Shown piece after piece: positions 33,120 to 42,239 of a stretch of DNA of 64,000 nt. Each line of letters begins with the position of its first letter. Position 1 is the stretch's first letter. The notes beneath the pieces were generated by a model. That model was given only the letters and a program-made list of their open reading frames with translations. It searched no databases and had not been told where the DNA came from. Origin of the DNA: an uncultured Granulosicoccus sp. (GTDB taxonomy: Bacteria; Pseudomonadota; Gammaproteobacteria; Granulosicoccales; Granulosicoccaceae); the NCBI GenBank assembly GCA_947495035.1, contig CANLXI010000015.1:62001-126000 (forward strand). Reading direction: 5' to 3'. Both the position numbers and the translations under genes were made by a program.

Positions 33120-34967
33120 TCAGCTCTTTATCGATACGAACGACCCGGGGGCCGACTCGATTACATCGAGTTTCCCTGAACCGGGTACTCGCTTGGCAAC
33201 CTGCTTTCCGGACAGGGGTGCCAACCACTTGTCCCAGTCGGTCCACCAGGAACCGGGAAATTCTTCGGCACCATCGAGCCACTCTTCCAGATCCTTTGGC
33301 TGATCTTCGTTGATCCAGTAGTTGTATTTGTCAGCAGCCGGTGGGTTGATCACCCCGGCGATATGCCCTGAGCCTGCCAGCATGAATCTCACAGGCCCCG
33401 AGTACAGCCCCGTAGACTTGAAGACTGACGGGTAGGGCGCAATATGGTCTTCCTTCGCCGCCTGCAGATAGATGGGAATGGTGATCTTGGACAGATCGAT
33501 GGGAACACCTTTGAGCGTGATGCCACCTGGCTTTGCCAGGTTGTTGTTGATGTACATCTCACGCAGATAGAACAGGTGCGTCTGCTTGGGCATGCGCGTC
33601 GAATCGGCATTCCAGTACAGCAGATCGAACTTCATCGGATCCTTGCCAAGCAGATAATTGTCCACGTAGAAAGACCAGATGAGATCATTGGCGCGCAACA
33701 GATTGAAAGTGGTAGCCATGGCACTGCCATCCAGATAGCCTTTCTTCTCCATCATGCGTTCAAGATTGTCGACCTGCGCCGTGTCAGTGAACAATTTCAG
33801 ATCGCCGGCTTCGGAAAAGTCAGCCTGTGATGCAAAGAAGGTAGCAGCCTTGATGCGATCGTCTCCAGTCTCCGACATGTAGGCCAGTGTTGCGCTGAGC
33901 AGGGTTCCGCCAATGCAGTAGCCGATCATGGACACTTCGCGCTCACCGGTAGCGGCTTCCACGGCATCCAGCACATCCAGAATGCCTTCCTGCATGTAGT
34001 CCTCGAATTTCTTTTCGCCCAGCTTCGCATCCGGATTCACCCACGAGATGACGAATACCGTATAGCCCTGCTCAACCGCCCAGGCGATGAACGAGTTCCT
34101 GGGCTGCAGGTCGAGGATGTAATACTTGTTTATCCAGGGTGGGGCGATGACCAGCGGTCGCTGATGTACCTTGGCAGTGGTAGGTTCGTACTGGATCAAT
34201 TGCACCAGATCGTTCTGGTAGACCACCTTGCCAGGCGTCGTCGCAATATTCTCGCCCAGTGTGAAGGCGTCAGGATCACTCATCATGATGCTGAGCTGAC
34301 TGGTCTTGGGGTCAAGATCACGCTGCAGATTCTGCATGCCCTTGAGAATGCTTTGACCACCAGTCTCGATCATGGTGCGAATCGCTTCAGGATTCGTCAT
34401 CAGGAAGTTGGACGGGGAAAACGCATCTGCCAGCAATTTCGAATGGAAAATGAGCTTCTTCCTGTCTTCTTCGCTGATGCCTTCTACCGAGGTCATGATT
34501 TCAACCAGACGGTTGGATGTCAGCAGGTAGGACCGACGGATATAGTCGAACATGGGGTTGTTCGTCCAATCCTCATGCTTGAATCGACGGTCGTGATGCT
34601 TGCCAGTAGCGCCATCCGGGTTCATGTCGTGTTTCAACATGATTTGTTGCATCAGCTCGACATGCTCTTTCCAGAGCTGATAATTGTCTTGCATGAGCTT
34701 CATCGGGTCACCGGCCATGATTCTGGCAGCGCTCTTGAATGCCGGGCCGATATTCATCGGATCCAGGCTTTTCATCGGCTGGTAGGGACTTGTCATCATC
34801 TGCTGAGACTGGCTCATCAGATCGCTCATCATGTCCGCACTTTTCTGCCAGGTATCGACTAACGAGCGAGTCATCTCTTCCATGTGGTCATTCTTCACGT
34901 CTTTTTTAGCGTTCACTGTTTTTCTCTGTGTCGTTACGACTTGCTGGTACTGTTTCGTCGATTTCAT
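33120..34967 (-). CDS. phaC: Class I poly(3-hydroxyalkanoate) synthase PhaC
   Basis: A 615-residue granule-associated enzyme that polymerises (R)-3-hydroxyacyl-CoA. The lipase-like box GYCIGG places the catalytic Cys at residue 351; the partner Asp is in IYLQAAKEDHIAPYPS and the His in FMLAGSGHIAGVINPP. The APPWINKYYILDLQPRNSF block upstream of the box is standard. The N-terminal 100 residues are Met/Gln-rich and more variable, as in class I enzymes. The phasin gene lies upstream on the same strand, 360 bp away across a repeat region. No phaE or phaR subunit gene, as required for class III/IV, is present. Confidence 0.95.
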   Translation of the reverse strand: MKSTKQYQQVVTTQRKTVNAKKDVKNDHMEEMTRSLVDTWQKSADMMSDLMSQSQQMMTSPYQPMKSLDPMNIGPAFKSAARIMAGDPMKLMQDNYQLWKEHVELMQQIMLKHDMNPDGATGKHHDRRFKHEDWTNNPMFDYIRRSYLLTSNRLVEIMTSVEGISEEDRKKLIFHSKLLADAFSPSNFLMTNPEAIRTMIETGGQSILKGMQNLQRDLDPKTSQLSIMMSDPDAFTLGENIATTPGKVVYQNDLVQLIQYEPTTAKVHQRPLVIAPPWINKYYILDLQPRNSFIAWAVEQGYTVFVISWVNPDAKLGEKKFEDYMQEGILDVLDAVEAATGEREVSMIGYCIGGTLLSATLAYMSETGDDRIKAATFFASQADFSEAGDLKLFTDTAQVDNLERMMEKKGYLDGSAMATTFNLLRANDLIWSFYVDNYLLGKDPMKFDLLYWNADSTRMPKQTHLFYLREMYINNNLAKPGGITLKGVPIDLSKITIPIYLQAAKEDHIAPYPSVFKSTGLYSGPVRFMLAGSGHIAGVINPPAADKYNYWINEDQPKDLEEWLDGAEEFPGSWWTDWDKWLAPLSGKQVAKRVPGSGKLDVIESAPGSFVSIKS

Positions 34968-35119
34968 GAAACAGCAAGGGCAGGTATTGCATCATTGCCA
35001 GCGCTGCCCCGCAAAAAACCGGCATTTGAAGATTCTGACAGCAACATTGCGAAGCAGGCTCTGACTTCTTCGAGCAACCCCGGCTGTCGTGCTGTCGGGC
35101 ATGCAGATGGAGACATCAT

Positions 35120-35137
35120 GGCAACTCGGCAGTTGCC
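35120..35137. repeat. Short perfect hairpin in the phaP-phaC spacer
   Basis: GGCAACT (35120-35126) and AGTTGCC (35131-35137) pair perfectly around the 4-base loop CGGC. It is 33 bp from the degenerate repeats and about 150 bp upstream of phaC. It may act on phasin/PhaC read-through; no T-run is present. Confidence 0.5.
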
Positions 35138-35170
35138 GATCTACGGCTCCGCAATTTACGGAATCTGAAA

Positions 35171-35324
35171 GGTCAGAGCATCGGAGATAGTCGGCCTGAG
35201 CGTTCCGTGAATACCGAAAAAAGAACGGCCAGAGCATCGGTGATAGCCGGTCTGACCGCTCCGTGACCATCAGTCGAGGAGCAGCCGGAGTTTCGGCAAG
35301 CGCCGGCCTGACTGCTTCGTCAAT
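35171..35324. repeat. Three degenerate copies of a 57-bp-period direct repeat between phaC and phaP
   Basis: Copies begin near 35171, 35228 and 35285. Copies 1 and 2 share AGAGCATCGG-GATAG-CGG-CTGA-CG-TCCGTGA over 40 bases with few changes; copy 3 keeps CGGAG-TTCGG-AAG and CCGGCCTGA-TGCTTCGT. It ends at the phasin stop. No coding frame runs through all three. The 360-bp spacer 34968-35327 contains nothing else that I recognise apart from the hairpin at 35120-35137. Confidence 0.6.
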
Positions 35325-35327
35325 CGA

Positions 35328-35687
35328 TCAAGCCTTGGTCGATTTTGCTTTTGCTTTTGGTGCAGTAGCAGCAGTGGCTTCTGACTTGGCTTTTTCACCC
35401 AACTCGCCGGCAAGTGCAACGTATTCAGCAGCACGAGCGTTCACTTTTTCAGCGAATGCCTTGGTCTCGGCCATACGCTGTTCGTATATTTCCTGAGGAT
35501 TTGTGGTGCTGGCAGGTGCTTTGACCTGGCTGACAGCGTAGTCAACCAGATCGCCCATCAGGTCGTAGTTCTTTCGAGCAATGCGCTCGAAGGCGTCTGC
35601 AGCAACAGCATTCATGTTCTGCATTGGCTCGAGGCTTTCGAGAGTCTTTTTCTGCATCTCTGCAAGTTGTTCGTTTACTGGTTTCAT
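35328..35687 (-). CDS. Phasin family protein
   Basis: A 119-residue, alanine- and lysine-rich, helical protein that coats polyhydroxyalkanoate granules. MKPVNEQLAEMQKKTLESLEPMQNMNAVAADAFERIARKNYDLMGDLVDYAVSQV is the typical phasin helical block, and the C-terminus ends in an Ala-Lys tail (APKAKAKSTKA). The ATG at 35687 follows GGAG by 6 bases; the in-frame GTG at 35699 overlaps that ribosome site. It lies upstream of phaC on the same strand. Phasins are abundant, so strong expression from the A/T-rich upstream region is expected. Confidence 0.88.
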   Translation of the reverse strand: MKPVNEQLAEMQKKTLESLEPMQNMNAVAADAFERIARKNYDLMGDLVDYAVSQVKAPASTTNPQEIYEQRMAETKAFAEKVNARAAEYVALAGELGEKAKSEATAATAPKAKAKSTKA

Positions 35688-36245
35688 GTGTGTCTCCACG
35701 TGCGGTTGACAATATTTACAAGATGGCCCGATGACACAGGTTCATCGAAGCCCTGGACCCACAGCGATGAACCGTGCGTGTAACTACAGACGCTGCCGTT
35801 GTTTGCAACGTCTTGCATGATGCACCCCTGCCTGGATGTAGACGACAATCTCTCGTCTTGATACACACCAATATAGAGACAATTTTTTTGCATTGCAACA
35901 TGTTTTGAAGACAATTCTCGAAAGTTTTCGAATATCGAAATATCTTCAATGATATCAATCTCATGTAATCACCATGACTTCGATCAAAGCCTGCATTATT
36001 CGACATGCAGTGCTTTCACCACCGATATTTGTTGCGGCGCAAATTTGCTGTTGAAGAGAATCAGAGAGCCGAGCAGGGCGACCCGACGCCCTGTCGAAGC
36101 ATACCGATTGTGGCGCGGTTGCCAGTTGAGCATGAATATCCGCACGCAATCCGATGGATACCCGCATCGCGATTGATACTGATCAACTCAAACAATGCAC
36201 AATTGTGCTCGAATATCGTATCCGTTGACTCAGATGAGAATCGAG
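35688..36245. promoter_or_regulatory. Phasin upstream region with TTGCATTGCAA palindrome
   Basis: This 558-bp spacer between the divergent phasin and stress-protein genes has no recognised gene. It is A/T-rich near 35870-35960. TTGCATTGCAA at 35888-35898 is a perfect palindrome of the TGC-N-GCA kind bound by PhaR-type regulators of phasin genes in other proteobacteria, and a further dyad lies at 35919-35930. Assignment to PhaR is inference; no phaR gene is in the window. Confidence 0.4.
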
Positions 36246-37199
36246 ATGCAGTCAATCTTGCTGGCTACTGATTTTTCAGAACGTTCAGACCGTGCCTTGC
36301 GTCGCGCCGTATTGCTGGCTCGTGGGAGTGGCTCTCGTATTCATCTGCTCCATGTCGTTGATGATGACCGACCGCGTCGTATCGTTGACCACGATACCGC
36401 TGACGCCAAAGCGCTTCTTGATGAACTGGCGCAGACACTGGAGAATGTCGATGGTGTCTCCTGCAGCACCGGAATCATTCAGGCTGATCCGTTTGTCGGG
36501 ATAACTGAGGCGGTGCGTGACATCGGTCCCGACCTGTTGATACTCGGCCCGCATCGTCGACAGATACTCAGAGATGCATTCGTTGGAACGACGGCGGAAC
36601 GCTCGATCCGTGCAGCGGCCTGTCCAGTACTCATGGTCAATGGTCCACCAACTGCCCCGTACAAGCAAACCCTGCTGACCACAGACTTGTCGGAAAACGC
36701 GCGTGCAGCGCTGCTGCACTTCGAACGCTTGCAGACAGGCCTCGTGAATAGTGACGACATCGCGATCGTGCATGTCTTCGATGCACCCGCATTACGCCTC
36801 ACAATGTCTGACACCCTGTCAAGGGAGAGCCAGAATGCCTATCTGCATGATCTGCGCATCGACGCCCAGCGCAAACTGGCAAGACACACGGCAACAATCG
36901 GCGGCAAAAGACCTGAACGAATCGTGCGGCATGATGAGGCATCCATTGCGCATGAAATACTGACAACCGCAAAGGATCTGAAGTCGGACCTGATCGTGAT
37001 GTCCACTCAGGGCAGGAATATAATCGAGAGACTGATCATGGGCAGCGTAACCGAGCAGGTTCTGCAATTTTCGCCTGTTGATGTGCTGGCGATACCCCCA
37101 CGTGTTGTCACGAAGCAGGCGGCAGAGGCACAGGACACTTCCATCACGGATTCGGCCATGGACAATTCGACCCAGGGTCATCGGCAGAAAACTCCGTGA
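36246..37199 (+). CDS. Tandem universal stress protein (two UspA domains)
   Basis: About 317 residues with two UspA domains, roughly 1-135 (MQSILLATDFSERSDRALRRAVLLARG ... DLLILGPHRRQ) and 140-285 (KQTLLTTDLSENARAALLHFERL ... DLIVMSTQGRNIIERLIMGSVTEQVLQFSPVDVLAIPP). The second domain keeps the G-x2-G-x9-G(S/T) ATP-binding pattern; the first is less typical (GPHRRQILRDAFVGTTAE). The last 30 residues are a polar tail. I start at 36246, where the domain begins. It stands alone between PHA genes and the GntP operon; such proteins often accompany PHA and low-oxygen physiology. Confidence 0.88.
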   Translation: MQSILLATDFSERSDRALRRAVLLARGSGSRIHLLHVVDDDRPRRIVDHDTADAKALLDELAQTLENVDGVSCSTGIIQADPFVGITEAVRDIGPDLLILGPHRRQILRDAFVGTTAERSIRAAACPVLMVNGPPTAPYKQTLLTTDLSENARAALLHFERLQTGLVNSDDIAIVHVFDAPALRLTMSDTLSRESQNAYLHDLRIDAQRKLARHTATIGGKRPERIVRHDEASIAHEILTTAKDLKSDLIVMSTQGRNIIERLIMGSVTEQVLQFSPVDVLAIPPRVVTKQAAEAQDTSITDSAMDNSTQGHRQKTP

Positions 37200-37313
37200 A
37201 GCCTGTCTTTCGTAGCACGACTGCTTGGCCTGCATATACTGCAATGCGGGTCTCCACACCCATAGAGCTCGTGCAATAATTCGCGAATTCAGCGGTAATA
37301 CAGGGAAAGTGCA

Positions 37314-38696
37314 ATGGGACTGATCGGAATATTCCTGTCTCTCGGGTTGTTGATGTACCTCGCCTACAAGGGTATCAATGTTCTGGTACTGGCTCCGATA
37401 CTGGCGCTGCTCGCGGTGTTGATGAGTGGCGATCTACCGGTTCTCGCCACCTACACCCAGGTGTTCATGAAGGCACTGGGCGGCTATGTCATTCTGTATT
37501 TTCCGTTGTTTCTGCTCGGTGCCATCTTTGGCAAGGTCATGGCCGACAGCGGTTCTGCCAGAGTCATTGCCGAACGCATTGTCGACAGGGTAGGGGCTCA
37601 CCGCGCCATAACGGCCGTGGTTCTCGCCTGTGGGGTCCTGACCTTCGGTGGTGTCTCCCTGTTCGTCGTCGCCTTTGCCATCTATCCGATTGCCAATGCA
37701 CTGTTTCGACAGGCCGATATTCCCAAACGCCTGCTGCCAGCGGCCATAGCACTCGGCTCATTCACGTTCACCATGACGGCATTTCCGGGCACCCCGGCCA
37801 TCCAGAATGCCATTCCGATGCCGTACTTCGGAACCAATGCCTTTGCCGCTCCAGTACTTGGCACACTGGCCGGACTGATCATGTTGTTGGGCGGAATCCT
37901 GTGGCTGAACAGACGCTCGGCAGCTGCCAAGGCACGTAATGAAGGCTATGGCACGCACAAGGCCATGGCAGCCGATGCCGCATTGCCCGACGATGTGCAG
38001 TTGCCGGGGTTCGCACTGGCAATTGCCCCAGTCGTCATGGTCATTGCCCTGAATGCGATGCTCACTTACCTGGTCTTTCCCCGCATGGATGCAGGCTATC
38101 TGGCGGAAGATAAATACGGCGCCACCTCGCTGAAGTCCGTTGCCGGTATCTGGGCCATCATCGTCGCCCTGGTAAGCTCGATCCTGCTGGTCATCGCGAC
38201 CAACTGGAAACGCTTCGAGGATGTCAAGGACAGTATCAATCAGGGCACGATGGGCTCGTTGCTGCCGATCTTCAATACAGCGTCCGAGGTCGGCTACGGG
38301 GCGGTCATCGCCGCTCTGCCTGCCTTTCTGATCGTACGTGACGTCGTACTGGATCTGTTCCCCGACAACCCGCTGGCCTCATTGGCGGTAGCAGTCAATG
38401 TACTGGCCGGTATCACCGGGTCCGCCTCCGGCGGCATGTCCATCGCATTGAGCGCCCTGGGTGAGCAGTTTGCCGACATGGGCAATGCACAGGGAATCAG
38501 CATGGGATTGATGCACCGGGTAACGGCGCTGTCCTCCGGTGGTTTTGACGCCTTGCCACACAATGGCGCGGTCATCACGCTGTTGGGCATCTGCGGTTTG
38601 ACACACAAGCAAAGCTATGCCGATATCTTCATCTGCGCGGTCGCCATTCCGGTCGTGGCAACGGTTACTGTAATAGTGCTTGGCTCGATGGTGTAA
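37314..38696 (+). CDS. GntP-family permease, probably for a hydroxy acid or short-chain acid
   Basis: A 460-residue inner-membrane carrier with about twelve segments. GntP-family features: LVLAPILALLAVLMSG near the start, LGAIFGKVMADSGSARVIAERIVDRVG, and the late GGFDALPHNGAVITLLGICGLTHKQSY. The family imports gluconate, but relatives beside CoA-transferase genes move 3-hydroxybutyrate or similar acids. A CoA-transferase gene follows after 44 bp, which favours a short-chain hydroxy or keto acid here. Confidence 0.85.
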   Translation: MGLIGIFLSLGLLMYLAYKGINVLVLAPILALLAVLMSGDLPVLATYTQVFMKALGGYVILYFPLFLLGAIFGKVMADSGSARVIAERIVDRVGAHRAITAVVLACGVLTFGGVSLFVVAFAIYPIANALFRQADIPKRLLPAAIALGSFTFTMTAFPGTPAIQNAIPMPYFGTNAFAAPVLGTLAGLIMLLGGILWLNRRSAAAKARNEGYGTHKAMAADAALPDDVQLPGFALAIAPVVMVIALNAMLTYLVFPRMDAGYLAEDKYGATSLKSVAGIWAIIVALVSSILLVIATNWKRFEDVKDSINQGTMGSLLPIFNTASEVGYGAVIAALPAFLIVRDVVLDLFPDNPLASLAVAVNVLAGITGSASGGMSIALSALGEQFADMGNAQGISMGLMHRVTALSSGGFDALPHNGAVITLLGICGLTHKQSYADIFICAVAIPVVATVTVIVLGSMV

Positions 38697-38740
38697 TACA
38701 GGTGTAATGCACGTGTAGAACACACCATCGAGAGAAGGCC

Positions 38741-40672
38741 ATGCAGAACAAGGTTGTTTCGCAGCGCGATGCCGCGGCGCTGATTCACTCCGGGGACACG
38801 GTAACCACCTCGGGCTTCGTCGGGGCCGGTGTGCCGGATGCCTTGCTCAAGGCACTGGCCGACCGTTACGAGGATGAATCGCACCCACGCGACCTTACCC
38901 TGGTGTTCGCTGCCGGGCAGGGCGATGGCAAGGAGCGCGGCCTGAACCGACTGGCGGCACCCGGGCTTGTCAGCAGAGTCATCGGTGGGCACTGGGGACT
39001 GATACCAAAGCTGGCCGCGCGGGCAGTGAGTGGGGAAATAGAAGGATACAATTTTCCCCAGGGCATCATCTCGCACCTCTATCGCGACATCGCGGCCGGC
39101 AAACCCGGCACCATCAGCCATGTGGGTCTGGAGACCTTCGTTGATCCTCGTCAGAACGGCGGCCGGGTGACAGGCAACTCCTCTCCGGATCTGGTCGAAC
39201 TGATCACCATTGGTGGCGTTGAACGCCTGTTCTATCACGCCATGCCGATACATGTGGCGCTACTGCGGGGCTCAACCGCCGACGAATACGGCAATATCAC
39301 GATGGAACGTGAAGCCCTCATTCTCGACAATCTGGCGCAGGCCATGGCAGCGCGCAACTCGGGTGGGGTTGTCATCGTGCAGGTAGACCAGCTTGTCGCA
39401 AAGGGTACTCTGCCGGCACGCGACGTCATCATCCCGGGTGTTCTGGTCGACGCGGTGGTCGTCGCTCCACCGGAATTGCATCCGCAAACCTATGCAACGC
39501 AATACAACCGCTACTATACCGGCCGGTACAGAGAGCCGGAGGGCAAGGCGGCTCCAACCCCACTGACACTACGCAAGATCATCGCACGACGTGCCGCATT
39601 CGAGTTACCGATTGGTGGCGTGGTCAATCTGGGAATCGGCATGCCTGAAGGCGTATCCTGTGTGGCAGCCGAGGAAGGTCTGCTGCACCATGTCACGTTG
39701 ACTGCAGAGCCTGGCATCATCGGTGGTCAGCCGGCATCAGGTCTGGATTTTGGTGCCGCCGTGAATACCGAGGCCATCATTGCGCAAGGCAGCCAGTTCG
39801 ATTTCTATGACGGCGGAGGGCTGGACATGGCTTGTCTGGGCATGGCCGAAGTCGATTCGGCCGGCAATGTCAATGTCTCACGCTTCGGCCCCAGGCTGGC
39901 CGGCGCCGGCGGCTTCATCAACATCAGTCAGAATGCCCGCCATCTGGTGTTCACCGGGTCGTTCACCGCCAGTGGTCTCGACATCAGAATCACCGACGGA
40001 GCCCTGCAGATTGTCACCGAAGGGCGAGCCCGTAAATTCGATACAGCGGTTGAACAGATCACCTTCTCCGGCAGCCGCGCACAGCGCCTCGGGCGACCGG
40101 TACTGTACGTGACCGAGCGCTGCGTGCTGCGGCTGGATCACGAAGGCATCAGCCTGATCGAAATCGCGCCCGGCATCGACATCGAACGCGACGTTCTGGC
40201 TCATATGGGGTTCACGCCGCACATCGGCGATATCACCCAGATGGATCCACGCATCTTCATCGACGCACCCATGGGACTGCGAGATGAACTTCTGACCCTG
40301 GGAATGGCACAACGCATCCAGTTCGATGTGGACCGCGACATCCTCTTCATCAATCTGGCCAAGATGAACATTCGCAACGTGGCCGATATGGAGGAGATAA
40401 AGACCCGCGTCGAGAACGTGCTGGCACCACTGGGACGCAAGGTCGACGTGGTGGTCAATTATGATCAGACGCAGATCGATGACGACCTGACCCATGCCTG
40501 GTCAGACATGGTGGATGACCTCGAAGATCGCCTGTACAAGCAAGTGACTCGATATTCGACATCGGCCTTTCTGCGCCGCAAGCTGGGCCAGACACTGGAG
40601 CGTCGTCGTCGCGTCACCATCTTCGACAGCGAGCGCGCCGCGGAAGCTGCGTTGCGCGACGGAGCGCTGTAA
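38741..40672 (+). CDS. Acyl-CoA:acetate/3-ketoacid CoA-transferase (class I, fused subunits)
   Basis: A 643-residue class I transferase with alpha and beta halves joined, like YdiF and propionate CoA-transferase. N-terminal half: VSQRDAAALIHSGDTVTTSGFVGAGVPDALLKAL; C-terminal half: VVNLGIGMPEGVSCVAAEEG, with the catalytic Glu in the TAEPGIIGGQPASG block and the GGGLDMACLGMAEVD block beyond. About 110 extra residues follow the usual end (from VNYDQTQIDDDL on), a little longer than YdiF. It activates short-chain acids with CoA from acetyl-CoA, and its flanking GntP and AtoE-type carriers point to import of such acids, with products that could enter the PHA pool. Confidence 0.9.
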   Translation: MQNKVVSQRDAAALIHSGDTVTTSGFVGAGVPDALLKALADRYEDESHPRDLTLVFAAGQGDGKERGLNRLAAPGLVSRVIGGHWGLIPKLAARAVSGEIEGYNFPQGIISHLYRDIAAGKPGTISHVGLETFVDPRQNGGRVTGNSSPDLVELITIGGVERLFYHAMPIHVALLRGSTADEYGNITMEREALILDNLAQAMAARNSGGVVIVQVDQLVAKGTLPARDVIIPGVLVDAVVVAPPELHPQTYATQYNRYYTGRYREPEGKAAPTPLTLRKIIARRAAFELPIGGVVNLGIGMPEGVSCVAAEEGLLHHVTLTAEPGIIGGQPASGLDFGAAVNTEAIIAQGSQFDFYDGGGLDMACLGMAEVDSAGNVNVSRFGPRLAGAGGFINISQNARHLVFTGSFTASGLDIRITDGALQIVTEGRARKFDTAVEQITFSGSRAQRLGRPVLYVTERCVLRLDHEGISLIEIAPGIDIERDVLAHMGFTPHIGDITQMDPRIFIDAPMGLRDELLTLGMAQRIQFDVDRDILFINLAKMNIRNVADMEEIKTRVENVLAPLGRKVDVVVNYDQTQIDDDLTHAWSDMVDDLEDRLYKQVTRYSTSAFLRRKLGQTLERRRRVTIFDSERAAEAALRDGAL

Positions 40673-40683
40673 AGACAATACAA

Positions 40684-40718
40684 GCAGGGTCGACTCGTGA
40701 GATCATTGCGAGTCCTGC
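40684..40718 (+). terminator. Imperfect hairpin after the CoA-transferase gene
   Basis: GACTCG (40692-40697) pairs with CGAGTC (40709-40714) around an 11-base loop, and flanking GCAG/CTGC (40684-40687, 40715-40718) extends it with unpaired bases between. It begins 12 bases after the stop. No T-run; a weak attenuator at best. Confidence 0.4.
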
Positions 40719-40795
40719 AGGCCTGACCATGGCCCGCCATTCAGAACAGCTGCCCATTGGCAGATTCGACCATTCATTGATAACGAGACAAACCG

Positions 40796-42124
40796 ATGAT
40801 TCAAGCGTTAGCCAGCTTCTTCACGAAAATAGTACGCCGATGGCTACCGGATGCATTTCTCTTCGCCGCCTTCATCACGTTCATCGTCTTCGTTGGTGGC
40901 ATATTCGGCCAGGACAAAAGCCCGGTGGAAATGGTCGGCTACTGGGGTGATGGATTCTGGAGCCTGCTTGCCTTTGCCATGCAGATGGTATTGATCCTCG
41001 TGACCGGGTACGTACTTGCCATGAGCAAGCCCGTGCGCAAGGGACTGGCAGCCATAGCGGGTCTGGCGAAGAACCCGGGACAGGCCGTTGTTCTGGTCAC
41101 CGTGGTTGCGCTGGCGGCGTGCTGGATCAACTGGGGCTTTGGCCTGATCGTTGGCGCCCTGATGGCCAAGGAACTGGCAACGCGCATCCGTGGCATCCAT
41201 TACCCCTTGCTGGTAGCGTCCGCCTACACGGGCTTTCTGGTCTGGCATGCCGGCCTGTCAGCCTCGATCCCCTTGAAAGTGGCTTCACCCGGCGATGATG
41301 CACTGTCTCAATTGACCGGCGGCCAGGCCATCTCGGTAACAGAGACGATTTTCAGCTGGCAGGTGCTGCTGGTGACACTGATTCTGTTCGTGACGCTGCC
41401 TGTACTGAATCGGCGAATGATTCCGAAGAGCGATGAGGTCCTCGAAGTCGACCCGGAGAAGCTCAAGGAAGCTGAAGAGACAAGGATCATCAATCGAGCC
41501 GACATGACGCCGGCCGAAAGGATCGAACACAGTCCAGTCGTGCCAGTCCTGCTTGCCCTCATGGGGGGTGGCTATCTGTTCAATTACTTTGCCAACGGTG
41601 GCACGCTGGGTTTGAACAGCGTGAACTTCCTGTTCCTGTTTGCCGGAATTCTGTTGCACTGGACACCGGCCAACTATCTGCGCGCCCTGAATGAGGCGAT
41701 CAAGACAACCGGCGGCATCGTACTGCAATTCCCGATGTATGCCGGCATCATGGGCATGATGGTCGGCTCTGGTCTGGCCGCATCCATTTCCCTGTGGTTC
41801 GTGGAAATTTCCAATCCCACCACCTTCCCGCTGCTGACGTTTCTCAGTGCCGGTATCGTGAATTTCTTCGTGCCCTCCGGTGGCGGCCAATGGGCCGTTC
41901 AGGCGCCAATCGTATTGCCGGCAGCGGAAGCGCTGGGTGTGCCACTGAGCAAGGCAACCATGGCAGTGGCCTGGGGCGATGCCTGGACCAACATGATTCA
42001 ACCGTTCTGGGCATTGCCTCTGCTTGCCATTGCCGGCCTGGGCATCCGCGATATCATGGGCTACTGCGTCGTGGCCCTGCTGTGGACAGGCGCTGTCGTG
42101 GGCCTGGCGATGCTGGTGTTGTAG
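40796..42124 (+). CDS. Short-chain fatty acid carrier, AtoE family
   Basis: A 442-residue membrane protein of the AtoE/short-chain fatty acid transporter group. Recognisable parts: FFTKIVRRWLPDAFLFAAFITFIVFVGG at the N-terminus, CWINWGFGLIVGALMAKELA, SAYTGFLVWHAGLSASIPLKVA and the C-terminal NFFVPSGGGQWAVQAPIVLPAAEALGV followed by WGDAWTNMIQPFWALPLLAIAGL. It follows the CoA-transferase by 123 bp. AtoE normally works with AtoDA acetoacetate CoA-transferase, which matches the neighbour's activity. Confidence 0.9.
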   Translation: MIQALASFFTKIVRRWLPDAFLFAAFITFIVFVGGIFGQDKSPVEMVGYWGDGFWSLLAFAMQMVLILVTGYVLAMSKPVRKGLAAIAGLAKNPGQAVVLVTVVALAACWINWGFGLIVGALMAKELATRIRGIHYPLLVASAYTGFLVWHAGLSASIPLKVASPGDDALSQLTGGQAISVTETIFSWQVLLVTLILFVTLPVLNRRMIPKSDEVLEVDPEKLKEAEETRIINRADMTPAERIEHSPVVPVLLALMGGGYLFNYFANGGTLGLNSVNFLFLFAGILLHWTPANYLRALNEAIKTTGGIVLQFPMYAGIMGMMVGSGLAASISLWFVEISNPTTFPLLTFLSAGIVNFFVPSGGGQWAVQAPIVLPAAEALGVPLSKATMAVAWGDAWTNMIQPFWALPLLAIAGLGIRDIMGYCVVALLWTGAVVGLAMLVL

Positions 42125-42150
42125 ATTCACGATACCGGAATGCATCATCC

Positions 42151-42183
42151 TGATTGGCCCACCGAACGGTGGTGGGTCAATCA
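42151..42183 (+). terminator. Stem-loop after the AtoE-type gene
   Basis: Thirteen-base arms at 42151-42163 and 42171-42183 pair with one G-U wobble around a 7-base loop, 26 bases after the stop. It separates the fatty-acid operon from the trehalase gene. No T-run follows. Confidence 0.6.
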
Positions 42184-42239
42184 CCGTAACCCGATGGCCG
42201 TCGCCAGCTCGCTGGCAAGGAGCGGCCGGTGAGGCACAC

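Noticed and set aside
35171..35324. CRISPR or insertion-sequence remnant
   Set aside because: Three degenerate copies at 57-bp spacing lack identical repeats, inverted ends or transposase traces.
42024..42239. N-terminal extension of trehalase from 42024
   Set aside because: The extension is read out of frame through the end of the AtoE-type gene, is Trp/Cys-rich and has no similarity to trehalases; a ribosome site fits the ATG at 42240.
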